DNA from: Cymbomonas tetramitiformis
Taxonomy: Eukaryota; Chlorophyta; Pyramimonadophyceae; Pyramimonadales; Pyramimonadaceae
Reading direction: 5' to 3'
Assembly: GCA_001247695.2 (NCBI GenBank)
Contig: LGRX02034486.1
Coordinates: 1-64,000 of the forward strand
Length of the DNA stretch: 64,000 bases
The notes beneath the pieces were generated by a model. That model saw nothing but the letters and a program-made list of their open reading frames with translations. It was not told the DNA's origin and searched no databases. This document shows, one piece after another, positions 52,701 through 63,141 of this stretch. Each line of letters opens with the position of its first letter. The stretch's first letter is position 1. Both the position numbers and the translations under genes were made by a program.

Positions 52701-55700
52701 CTGTCAAAATTACCCGGCGGGTACAAGGGGTATCTTCCATCGTACGACCGTGGTACGTAGGACGGCAATCCCCGCAGGACTGTGTCTCCGTTGGCGAGCG
52801 TGAAACGCTCGTCGTACATGCCGTCGATCCACACGGGCGTGCGGGACCGATCGCAGGTGATGCTGTCCTGCGCGCCGTTCACCGGGCGATTGTCGCTCAC
52901 CACCTCCAAACGCCCCGTCACCCACGCCGGTAGCGTGTAGGCAAACGGCTGCGCGGGTACGATGCGCACGTCGTTGAAGTAGGTGCCGACGGGGCTGCCG
53001 CCGCTCGTGGTCGCTCGATTACGAGCCTGGGGTGTGTACGACGTCAGGGAATAAGAGCGATCGTTGGCGGCCTGTATGTAGTAAGGCGAAATCTCACCGG
53101 GCGGTGTGCGAATGTACGTGGCACGCATAACCTCCAAGTTGGTAAAAGTGCGCGACGGGTCGTTGCTGTGCACCTCGTACGTGGAGCTTTTGTATTCGGA
53201 CAGATGCCTCTCGTTGCCCGACATATCCTGCCACCAGTTTCCGGTGTGCATGGGGTACCAAGCGAGCAGCTCTTTGTACAGCGGATCATTCAGTCCGTCT
53301 CGAAACTCGCCGTCCACGTACATGCGGCGCATTTCGTACTCTTCCAAACTGCGATTGAAGAGCATGATGTTGTTCACCGGGTAGTTGCCCCCTGTGATGG
53401 AGTTGTAGTAAAAACCGCACTGAAACCTGGCTGTGTCCCACTCGGACCAATGCGTGTTCCAAGAGTCGTGCCAGCTGGTGGTGCCACCGTGGAGCAGGAA
53501 GAACTCGTCGTCGTCTCCGATATACAATTTGATGCCTGTAATCTTATCGATCGTGATTGCGACCATCTGAGCGCGGTCCTGCGTGCCATCCCACTCGTCC
53601 CAGCCTTGGTCATGGGCGGATCGGAAGTACACGTTGCGCTGATGTGCGTTGCTCGGTCGATTGAAACCGATGTGGTTGTAAGCGTACGGCTTGTTCCCGC
53701 TACCCCCTGAACTGGCGTAGTGCAGATTGAGGTGAAATATTTCATCTTTGCCGTTCGTCAGGCCGCAACCGAACGGCTGCGCGCAACACGCAAACTTGTG
53801 AGCACCGAGAAAAAAGAATTCCACAAAAGACAAAAACAAACACGCACCTGAGTCATGCCCCAGAACGAGTTGGTATTGTAGTAATGGCCGTTCGCCAGGA
53901 TCGTCCAAAATATGTAGGTCATACCGGTGGCCTCGTCGTGGTTCTTGTTGTTGAATATCTTAGCCAGCTGCGGGTCCGCATCGGACATGAGTCCGTTCAT
54001 TCTGCCCCAATCGTCGGGAAAGTCCGTATAATCGGTCCGGCCCTTGTAACGATTGATGTAAGTGCTCGTGCTGGTGTCCGTCTCGCCTCGGCCCCACACG
54101 TACCAGTTGGCGCTGGCCAACGAGCGCACTCCGATGCGAGGCAGCGTAAAGCTGGATGCGGACGACGGCGGCGGACTCGGGGGTAAGGGCGGAGGCCTCG
54201 GAGCTGGCGGGGAGCACGGCGGCGGTGGAGGCGAGGGCTCCAAATAGACGCGTTCGTGCAAGCGCAGCTCCATCACGCGGGATGGCTGCCCGTCCGGAGC
54301 GGTTGCTCGCACGCGCACCGCCACGGTGTTGGGCACCGGGTCGAAGAGCGCGGTGATGGTCGCGCCCCAGCCGCGGGGAGTTTGCCCGGCCAGGTCCGTA
54401 ATGAGGTCCGCGTCGTGGTCGTCGCGCACCACCTCGGTCAGAGCGAACCTGAGATTCGTTACGGGCGTTTCCGCGGTGGTTTCGCCTGTGAATTGCTGGC
54501 TGACGCTCGTCGCGGCCGCCCCGTCGGTCCAGGCGCCGATGGCCGTCCACGCGACGCCGTCCGCGCTGGCCACAAACACACCGGTGTCGGGCATGCGTCC
54601 AGACGAGGCTCGCAGTGTAAACTCGCGCACAGACGTTGGCTCATCAAAAAGCGCGTAAACGCTGGGTCTTCCGTGTGCGGACCACAGCTCCACGCCGCTC
54701 GCCATGTCGAAGGAAGCGCTGTCGGCGTCCGTCTGGGTGTACGTCGCGTACTCGTTAGTCGCGTTTGTGAATCCTTTGGCTTCCATACTGAGGCGATAGA
54801 AAAAGGTGTCATCATCAGAAGCCGATAAAACATGAACGCCGCGCGCGTTGGTCACGGTAAACCCGCCGAAGCGAAAGCCGTCCGCGTGAGTCGGATCCGA
54901 CGTGGGTGCTACGCCTATGTACGTGTACAGGTCCGGCGCGGAGGTGACCGCGAAGGTGGCGATTGTCACGGACTCGAACACGTTGCTGGTCTGTGACGCG
55001 GAGTCGTGCCGACCGAACGACGGGCCCTGCATCGGAAGCACCAGTTGCACGGCGGCCAGCTCACGCGCGCCTTTGCCAAACGCGTAAATGACCTCGAAGG
55101 GCGCGTCCTCTTCGGATTGCAGGTATCCTTCGTGCGCATCGTACGCGCGATTGTCGAACAGCGCGGCGGGGCACGCTTGGTTCGCGGAGTGCGCCCTCGT
55201 GTAAAGGCGATCGCCGTCCGCGAGCGGTGACCGCGCGCCGGAGGCGTCCGTGAGCATGTACTTTACGTCACCGCCCAGGTCGTACTCGTCTGAGACCACC
55301 GACACGCAAGGCGCGCTGGCGCTGGCCATGCGCAGATTGTAGTCGTTCGCGCTGACCGGGGCGTACCGAGTATGTTCCTGCTGCGACATCCATTTTTGTG
55401 ACGTGAAAGGCACCGTTTCAACATTGAGGTGATGCTGATTGAAGTACCCGTTCGGCAGGCTTTGCGTTGACAAAAAACGGTATGGCGTGTCGTACGCCCG
55501 CAGGTAGTACGCGGAGGCGTTGCCCGGCGCGCCGACGTGCTCCGCGTTCTCCGCGAGGATACGATCAAACGTCAACAACCAGTTCGCGTGCGAGTAAGAG
55601 GTGGTGGTCATTAAATACTCGGTAAAATGCGCCTGGTCCAAACCGACGTCTTCCCACCAATTGCTGGTCATCGGATGCCACAACGCTACGTTTTGGGCGT

Positions 55701-58700
55701 ACGGTGCGACATCACCGGTCTCAAACAGCTGCGTCACCTCGTGCTGAGCCAGCGCGCGGTCCAAAATAAGCAAGTTGCTAAACGCTAACAGTCCCTGCGC
55801 CGCGGTGCGCTCCAAATTAACGTACACGCGCGTGTCCGATGGAAAGTTGTAGAAGGCGGCCCCGTTTGCGTCGACGAAGTCCGGCTCCGCACCCCCCAGG
55901 GTGCCAGCCGCTTGTAGACCTTGTTTTGCACCCACACGTCCCTTCGTGACCGCGGTAACGTTGGGCGCGTTCGGGTTCATGTTACCCAAATAAACGTCCA
56001 GCGTTGCGTTCGCGTGCATTACGATCGTAAGCATCTGCGCTTCAGACTGCATCGCGTTGAGATCGTTCATCTGAAAAAACCATATGGAGTTCCATTGATA
56101 ATAAAAGTCGTACAAACTTTGACTGCTGTAGCCCCAGTCGTACTGGCGGTATAGGACTTGCATGAATATGCGCTGGTTGTGGTTGGCACCGCTACCCCAA
56201 TATCGTATCTGCAGCTGCCTTGACAGGCCGTCGTGATCGCGATCGGACCCACCGTCGGCCACCGTGAACGTGTTGGCCGTGGTGTAACCGCCCTTGCCGT
56301 CCAGCATGGTCCAGAAGCTGAACGTGAACGATCGCCCGTTCATCGCTTGGGCCAAACGCGCGCTGGTCCCCGAGGCGAGGATGTTGTTGTACCGCGGCCA
56401 ATCGTTACGGTAACGCTCGGTGCGGTTGTGGCCCATTTGAAAGTTGTTGTACGCCGCGTAACTGTTGCTCGTGCTTTGCGCTTTGTAAGTCGATCGAGAC
56501 GTGTAATAGAAATGGCTTGCCGTTGGATGCGCGTAGTGCTTGGCCTCCGCAACCGCCGGCGCGTTCAGCATACCGTCCGCGGCGCGGAAGCTTGTGGTCG
56601 CGTCCGCTGCACCGGGATCGCCTGACCAAGTCTGGTTGGGCACTTGTACCAAGTTCATGAGACTCATGTAGCGATAGTTCGTGGGACAGCTCGTCGTGGA
56701 GGAGCACGCGTAGGGGCTGACCGAGCTGCGACGCATGTACATATAAGTTGGGTCATACACGTTGCTGTACGGGTTGCGTTGTGTAGTCGTTTCCCATAAA
56801 TAGTTCCACCGTTCCCTACTTCCAGGACCAGGACCGACGTAAAAACTTGGGTTCCACCTGAAGGGCGCGTTCTGATCACCGACCACGCGGTAGTACGGAC
56901 TCTGCTCACCGGCGTGAATTTCGCTGCTCTTAAAATAACGCACGGGGTCCTGACTATGACTGTACGAATCGCCCTCCAGCAATCGCAGATGCAGGTTGTC
57001 GCCGGCGACATCCTGCCACCAGTTGCGTGTCATCGGCCACCACGCCATCATGGAGGCATCGGTCGGCTCGAGCGCGGCGCCGACGCCGCTGTTGTAATAA
57101 CTGGCCTGCAGCTCCTGCGCGGCGACCGCTCGATCCAAAAGTAGGACGTTTGTAATCGGACTCTGCCCTTGCACGTAAAATTGGGGGTCCATGCCCAAAC
57201 AGAGGCGTCCTACATCGCCTGTAAACCGCGTTGGAAACAGCGCGTTGTCAATGCTCGTCGACACGATAAGCTCCAGGTCGGCGGATGCTGGATCCAAGCC
57301 CCCAACGTAAACCTTGGCGGTACCGCCATCTACGACCAGCGCCACGAACTGCGCCACGGTCTGTGACCCGTCGAGGTTATACTGAAGCTCCGCGGACGGA
57401 TGCACGTTAGCCTCGTTCATGTATGCCGAGGTAGGGTTGTGCGTGTCGTGCCCGTACCTAAAGGTGAATCGCTGCTGCCCGGTGTTCACCCACTCCACGG
57501 AGTAGAACCGATTGTCCTCCGTGCGAAGGTGCACGGAATCTCTGAACCAGTGACCGTAGTTGTGACGATTCGTCATCACCGTCCAAAACATGAGGGTGAA
57601 CCGCTGTCCGCGCATCGCGTCGGCGACGCGCGCCGAATACGGCGACAGCATCACCACGTACTTATCATCGTACGATGCGTTACCAAAGCTGTTGATAGAG
57701 GTTGTGGAACCGGTACCCAGGGGTTGCAGGTCACCTGCATGGTCGCGGGCATGCTTGCTACCTACCAGCACGAACTTGGAGGTCAAAGGTGAGGCGTAAA
57801 ACACGAACTCGGCTGACGGGTCAGGCGCGCTCGCCACGCCGACGCCCTCGTTGACGCGCATCGTGCGGAGCCGAAGCTCGTCGCCTTCGCCGGGTCGCAT
57901 GCTCACCAGAATGGCGCGCGTTTGCGTTAGAATGAACCTCAAAGTCAAACGGTCACCTTCGATCTCGTGCATCAGCCCTGCAGCGTCTATGAAGTTCCCG
58001 TGCAGCCCGCGGTCCATAAGGCGGACGCGCACGTCGCGAGGCTTGACGTCGCCGGACTGAAACGTAAACGTCACCGTACCCAATTTGGTGTCGAACATCA
58101 TCACATGTCCCACCACTCGCCCACCTCGAAACTGATGACCGTCGTTGCCGGCCACAAAGACTGCGTTGCGCATATCCAGCGTGTCGCTGGCGTACTCTGC
58201 CGTGATGGAATTGCGTATACCGGTGGCCATAGGCATGATATTCGTTTGTAAATTTTCAGCCGTTTGTATGTTCATAAAGTAAACATCCAAGCCCGTCATA
58301 CGATCGTAGCAGAAAAACACATGCTGAGGATTTACCGTGTCACCGTCTCCGACTGAGCCTGGATGAAAAACGGATGGCCATCTTTTGAACGGTAATTCAA
58401 ATTTCGCAATCTGCCGATTGCTGCTGTCGTAGAAGTGCATCTCCATGTAAATATCCTGCAAATACCTAAACCTGTTCCGGACAGTACGGTCGTAGTACAG
58501 TTTGACGCGGTAGCCGGATTCGATGTCAAATAAAGTAAAATCGGTGATGTACTCCAACGAGTTTTGATCACCCGAAAAGAACGATGCAAATCCAAATGTC
58601 CACGACCCGGCCCGCGCGGCCGTGGCCAATTTCCTCGACGGCGAGGTGGCGAGGCAGTTGTGCTCGTTCCAAGTGGTGTACTGCGCCGAGTTGCAGTCGT

Positions 58701-60393
58701 AGTTTCGGTAGTTTGTTTTGCCTCCCGTGCCCATGTGCGCGTTGTGCGAGTTGCATCCGCCCATTGCCCCTTGACCCACCCAGAAGAATCCGCTGTAGCG
58801 AAAGTTTGAAAAAAGTGGCGTCACCGTGGCCAGCGTGCGGTCCACGGCGTCGCCCTCCACGACCACGACGGCGTCGCCGAGGTCCATTTCGCCGTACACG
58901 CTGGGCACCTCGCAGACGTACGCGTGCGAGCGAGAGCAGTCCGCGGTGCGCCAGCCGCCGCCCGTGAGCTCGGCGTGCCAGGCGTGCCCCGCCGGGCGCG
59001 CGGCCACGCAGTCCTCAACCCCAGGCTCGTCCTCGAGCCAGAAGGTCACCTCCGGGTCCGTGTTGTTGACCGTACCCCAGCTCCAGAGTCGGGTTTGCGC
59101 GTCGCGCGATCCGGCGATCCAGGCCGCGTCGCGCTCGGGCGGGGCGTGGTAAAAGTCCACGGCGAGCACCGAGGCGCGGTGCGCGGACCACAGGCCGTGC
59201 ATGGCGCTGACGGAGTCCCCGAGCGCCAGGCGGCCGTAGGTGAGGCCGTCCAGGGAGGCGAGCCGCTGGCACTGGGCCTCGGCGGCGGCGCGGTCGCAGC
59301 ACGGGGCGCCGGTGGCTGGGGTGACGTGCGCGGCGAAGCCGAGGTAGCACCGGCCGGTGATGGGGTCGAGCGTATACGCCTGCGCCGGGTGGTCGGCGGG
59401 CGGGGGCGGGCAGCCGCGCGCGGCGTCGTCCCCGGTGACAGCGGCCACGCTCCTCGGAGCCACAAAGTCCGTGGCGTTGGCCACGTGACAGAGCCCGTCC
59501 CCGTTGGCGCACTCGGCAGGCGTGACTCGCTCGGCGCACACCACGGCGTGGTAGGCTTCCACCAAGGCGACGGAGCTGGCGCACGCGCCGGTGTCGTTGC
59601 GGACCTCGCACAGCGGATTGGTTTCACAGTTCGCGGCGGAGGCGCAGGCGTCCGCGGCGAGCGTCAGCGACACGGCCTCCGCGTCCGCCACGCAGCTCTC
59701 GCCGTCGAGCAGCGGGTCGGTGTTGCGGTCCGCCACGGCGGCCACCGTCTCGTCGGGCGAGATGCACAGGCAGCCCATGATACTGCCGTCCGTCCTGGCC
59801 GCGTTGCAGTCCGGCGCGTGCTCGGCGAGCGCGGGCGTAAGCTCGTTGTAGGCGTACGCCTCGGTCGTCAGGCCCTCCTCGTCGGTGGTGCGCGAGAGCA
59901 TGAGGCAGGCGTTGGCGGGCAGTGACCCGTTCGTCGTTCGCGCGTACGCGCTTACGGTGGTATTATCGGGGTAGCGGCGGTGCACCGCTTGCGCTCTACA
60001 TTCCTGTTCGGAGATGGAGTACGCGCAGTATCCGTCGCTGGCGAGCTGCGTGGTGAAGTTGGCCGGCACGCACACGTCCGCCAGCGCGCAGAAATCGGTG
60101 TGTCGCGACGCGCACGGGTCGTGCAGCAAGGAGCGGTTCGCCAGGTAGAAGTCCAAGTGGAACGCGCACCGACCCAGCTCGTTCGGGGCGCACGGAGGCA
60201 ATTCGAGGCAGGCGGCGCTGGAATCGGCGGCCGCGCACATACCCTCGTACATGCCGCGCAGCCCCCGTTCGGTCACGTCGTGAATCATGTCTGCGGGTCT
60301 GTCCATGCACAGGTCGTTTTGCGCTTGCGCGTAATGCGCGCACAGCGCGAGGCCGAAGGCCAAAATCAAATGGCTACGCGCCATGCCTCGCAT
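37720..60393 (-). CDS. Giant secreted mosaic adhesin (about 7,100 aa), interrupted
   Basis: Exon 1 (60393-53848) and exon 2 (53776 leftwards) join in phase 0. A transposon (40824-41888) and two one-base frameshifts (C runs near 40446 and 39287) interrupt the rest. Parts in order: signal peptide; Cys-rich region; C-type lectin domain (residues 348-495, WIAGS...EDCVA...YVCE); at least three LamG-like modules each followed by NWWxD (near 57040, 55655, 53235); Pro-rich hinges near 54200 and 52160; many discoidin-like segments (RYVRLRFERRF); a YHYH-type motif (LYVYHYHTTPRAPYTLGCYG, near 39620); PPPSPPP; and a PTASPSASPTT stalk (39310-38850). After VSAG a GTGAGT donor (37909) suggests a lost 3' exon. 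A virion fibre or host-binding protein is inferred. Confidence 0.75.
40824..41888. mobile_element. 1,065-bp transposon inside the giant gene
   Basis: Inverted ends begin TGTCTATTGCCA and continue with similar sequence for about 40 bp. The target duplication ATAG lies at 40820-40823 and 41889-41892. Removal of the element plus one ATAG rejoins GEVT to MPDRSLG in frame. The left end holds the perfect palindrome CGGTGGGTTAACCCACCG (40844-40861). The right end holds a hairpin with arms GGTTTACCCACCGTAACAG (41830-41848) and its complement (41850-41868). Confidence 0.92.
41370..41690 (-). CDS. Small ORF inside the transposon (106 aa)
   Basis: ATG 41690 (MPPIALNLRKRVKIIGCEL) to a stop at 41370. A Cys-containing N-terminal half is followed by RFEVTFEYDGDKHANSLVFI, a strand-rich stretch. 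It is the only ORF of note in the element, but no transposase motif is recognisable. It may be a remnant or may be captured sequence. Confidence 0.3.
   Translation of the reverse strand: MPPIALNLRKRVKIIGCELCIPAGACGREWAVQEFGGQCPNPLQYSLKARVTACDPDKAPGKRFEVTFEYDGDKHANSLVFITAYLHLGECMTIHMLKPQWIALLR
53777..53847 (-). other. 71-nt intron in the giant gene
   Basis: GTGCGTGTTTG...GCGCAG, phase 0, joining FWGMTQ to PFGCGLTNG within the third LamG-like module. Unspliced, the first frame stops at 53758. Confidence 0.85.
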
Positions 60394-60418
60394 AATTTAA
60401 CGTTCGCTCCGCGTGGTA

Positions 60419-60426
60419 TATTTATA
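60419..60426 (-). promoter_or_regulatory. TATAAATA promoter box of the giant gene
   Basis: Exact octamer on the minus strand, 33 bp before ATG 60393 and 42 bp before the in-frame ATG 60384. Confidence 0.8.
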
Positions 60427-61185
60427 CTGGACCGACGCCCAGTTTTATGTGACGATTGGGAATGTATAACGAATTCTTAAAGTTTAAACACGGAACGAAA
60501 CACACACTAAGCAGCTATATAACTGACACTAAGCAACTAACAAATTTGTTTGACGACGCATGGTTTTTACAATCGATAAGATTTACATTGCACTACAAAA
60601 ACAATTTCGGCGCGAAAGTTAAATTTGCCTAAGTAAAACGCGTCTTATGGCAACTTTTACAGACATACAATAGGAATGAAAACGTTTTCAATGCAATTTT
60701 CGGATTGCGAACGGAAAACGAATGACGGGAAGCCCACTTATCATTATTTATAACGATCCCGTTCACGCAATCACGTCTTTAAGCAATCTCAAAGATATGC
60801 TACGGTTGCAGAAAAGCACAACACGCTTCTACTCAGCCTGCAAATGTTGACGCTTTATGTTTACCGTATGTTCGCGACTTTCGTGCGTCACACGTTCGAA
60901 GAAGAAACGAAACTAAGGCCAAACGCGATTTAGGCGACGAACAACTAGTATTTAGGATAATTTGATCATCGCGCGCGTGTGAGTGCATTTAGATTTTCGG
61001 CGAAGCCGATCGGGTCGTCGTCATTTTGAAGTGATTGCAGCCTCTCGGTGATTGCTCCACGCCATAATTCACCCTCATCGCCCGTTCCAACCTTCTCCGC
61101 CATCTCTCTTTTTGTTTCCTCAAACACGCTCTCTTCATATTCCATGCCGGTCAAAAGCAGATTGATAAACAAATCCCATAGCTCA
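60427..61185. other. AT-rich flank, about 760 bp
   Basis: No supported gene. A 59-codon minus-strand frame from ATG 61145 to 60966 (MEYEESVFEETKREMAEKVG) is the only candidate; it looks like a charged helix fragment and may be chance. Confidence 0.4.
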
Positions 61186-61189
61186 TAGA

Positions 61190-61230
61190 ATGGGTGAATG
61201 GGTGAATGGGCGAATGGGTAAATGGGTAAT
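61190..61230. repeat. AATGGGTG-type minisatellite
   Basis: About five tandem 8-bp units with single-base differences. Confidence 0.75.
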
Positions 61231-61272
61231 TCACCAAGTGAAAATACAAAACGGTCCTCAAAATATTTTCAC

Positions 61273-61838
61273 GTGAAAATACAACGACGCGTCCCTCTTC
61301 CGGAATATCCCCGCACCCCCCTCCCCGACAAGTGAAATTCCACAACGGGCCCCGGAAATACTGAAAATACACTTTGGTCTCCTTTTGGTAAAAAATGCAC
61401 CGTCACCTCCCCGATAAAGTGAAAATGCAATTCAGGTGAAAACCAACAAGTGAAAATACAAGGACGCGTCCTTCGTCCGGAATATCACCGCACCCCCCTC
61501 CCCGACAAGTGAAATTCCACAACGGGCCCCTGAAATACTGAAAATACACTTTGGTCTCCTTTTGGTATAAAATGCACCGTCACCTCCCCGATAAAGTGAA
61601 AATGCAATTCAGGTGAAAAACAACAAGTGAAAAAAGGAAGAATGCGTCCTTCTTTCAGAATATCGCCGCACCCCCCTCCCCGACAAGTGAAATTACACAA
61701 CGGGCCCCGAAAATTTTGAAAATACACTTTAGTTTCTTTTTCTGAAAAAATGCACCGACACCTTCCCGAAAAAGTCAAAATGCAAATCAGGTGAAAAATA
61801 TCAAGTGAAAATAAAAGGAAGTTTCCTTTTTTCCAGAA
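61273..61838. repeat. 177-bp tandem repeat, three copies plus part of a fourth
   Basis: Units begin at GTGAAAA at 61273, 61450, 61627 and 61805. Each contains CCGCACCCCCCTCCCCGACA, then AAGTGAAATTCCACAACGGG or close variants. The copies drift, so this is an old array. No coding function is seen. Confidence 0.88.
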
Positions 61839-61961
61839 TAAGTATGTCTCACAGAAAATATAACAATGACAACCCTTGTCACCATTGACAGCTAATAAGA
61901 AAGTGAAATTGAACTGATAAGAAGAAGTCCGTGCTGAATATTCTTGAAACATAATATTATT

Positions 61962-62103
61962 GTCATCGATGACGATATTTTTAGGTGCTGAAAAAAATTA
62001 TTTTATACTTTATTTATAAAGTATAAAATATTTGTCATCGATGACGATATTTTTAGGTTGGATGAAAACATCAAGTTACAACAACAAGCTTGTCATCGGT
62101 GAC
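61962..62103. repeat. Cluster of GTCATCGATGAC palindromes (left)
   Basis: Perfect 12-bp palindrome at 61962-61973 and 62034-62045, both followed by GATATTTTTAGGT, and a variant GTCATCGGTGAC at 62092-62103. Between the first two lies an AT-rich near-palindrome (about 61999-62030). Confidence 0.85.
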
Positions 62104-62265
62104 GTTTTTCTCACTATTAGTAAAATAGGTCTGTCAACAAACAAATACCGCAGATAAACACCAGGAATAAATATTGCGACTGTCACAAAATAATATAAAG
62201 GTGTTGTTATTTACACCGGTTTACGCAGCTCTTGCTGCTTAACTTATTTCCAGACGCGTTCTAAT

Positions 62266-62694
62266 CTAGTCAATAGTACAAGCGTCCAAATCAAACATTC
62301 TAACTAAGCTGCATATTCTAAAGCTGCGAAAACAAAACGGACACCTTCCGTCATCCTCCCGCAGCAAGTCACTGCTCAGCTCCGTTAACGCTTCGTACGT
62401 CAGAATACCGTAGCCGCGAGTGTTATTCCACACTTGCCACTGCCATGGTGGATATTCGTCGTAGTGCCAGCCGACCTCGTACCAGTACACCAAGTGCCTC
62501 ACACCTGTTCTTTCGGTTGTTGTGCGGCCGTGGATGTACAGCGGCCACACTTGTAACCAGTTCCAGGTGTTAAACTGTATTCTCGTTCTGTAAAACTCAA
62601 CATAGTCCGCTTCCGCTTGTAGACGCGCACGTATCCAAAGCACATTAATTACCTCTGGGTACACCTCAACCTCCTCTGGCTGTTCGTCAGACAT
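62266..62694 (-). CDS. Trp-rich hypothetical protein (142 aa)
   Basis: ATG 62694 (MSDEQPEEVEVYPEVINVLW) to a stop at 62266. The middle is rich in Trp and Tyr (FNTWNWLQVWPLYIHGR, YPPWQWQVWNNTRGYGI). The end has CPFCFRSFRIC, a possible zinc knuckle. No introns are needed. It lies between two clusters of GTCATCGATGAC sites. The composition is that of the AT-rich flank rather than the viral genes. No family is recognised. Confidence 0.5.
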   Translation of the reverse strand: MSDEQPEEVEVYPEVINVLWIRARLQAEADYVEFYRTRIQFNTWNWLQVWPLYIHGRTTTERTGVRHLVYWYEVGWHYDEYPPWQWQVWNNTRGYGILTYEALTELSSDLLREDDGRCPFCFRSFRICSLVRMFDLDACTID

Positions 62695-63141
62695 TTCTTA
62701 GCGTAATTGCCACAAGGTTATTTCGCAAAGACCCAAACCGAGTTCGCCTTTTCTATTTATGAACAAAACCTAACAGTATTCTATTTATGAAAAGAGCTGA
62801 AAGTATTCAAACCGCGCGCGCGCGCGGTGTCGAGTCTCTGCGCGCGGACTTGGCGACGAGCACTGGCTGCGGGAAAAGTTCCTGGTAGTTGAAATATTTA
62901 TTGTCACACTAATTATTATTTAAGAAGCAATTTCTTTCTTGCATAAGTTAAATTATACTACGAACTCTTCCGTCATCGATGACAATAGACCATGCAGGTC
63001 CATGCGGCAACAACATGTCGTCATCGATGACGATATTCTCAGGCTGTATTTGAACAGAAAGTATATATATTTTATGTAAAATCCTCCCGCGTATTATTCT
63101 CCGAAGTCAACATTATTACAGATTTCAGTCCAGGTTTTTTA
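62695..63141. other. Intergenic, about 450 bp
   Basis: Contains a (CG)n tract (62815-62827) and two further GTCATCGATGAC palindromes. No ORF is supported. Confidence 0.5.
62982..63031. repeat. Cluster of GTCATCGATGAC palindromes (right)
   Basis: Perfect copies at 62982-62993 and 63020-63031; the second is followed by GATATTCTCAGG, close to the tail of the left-cluster copies. Confidence 0.85.
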
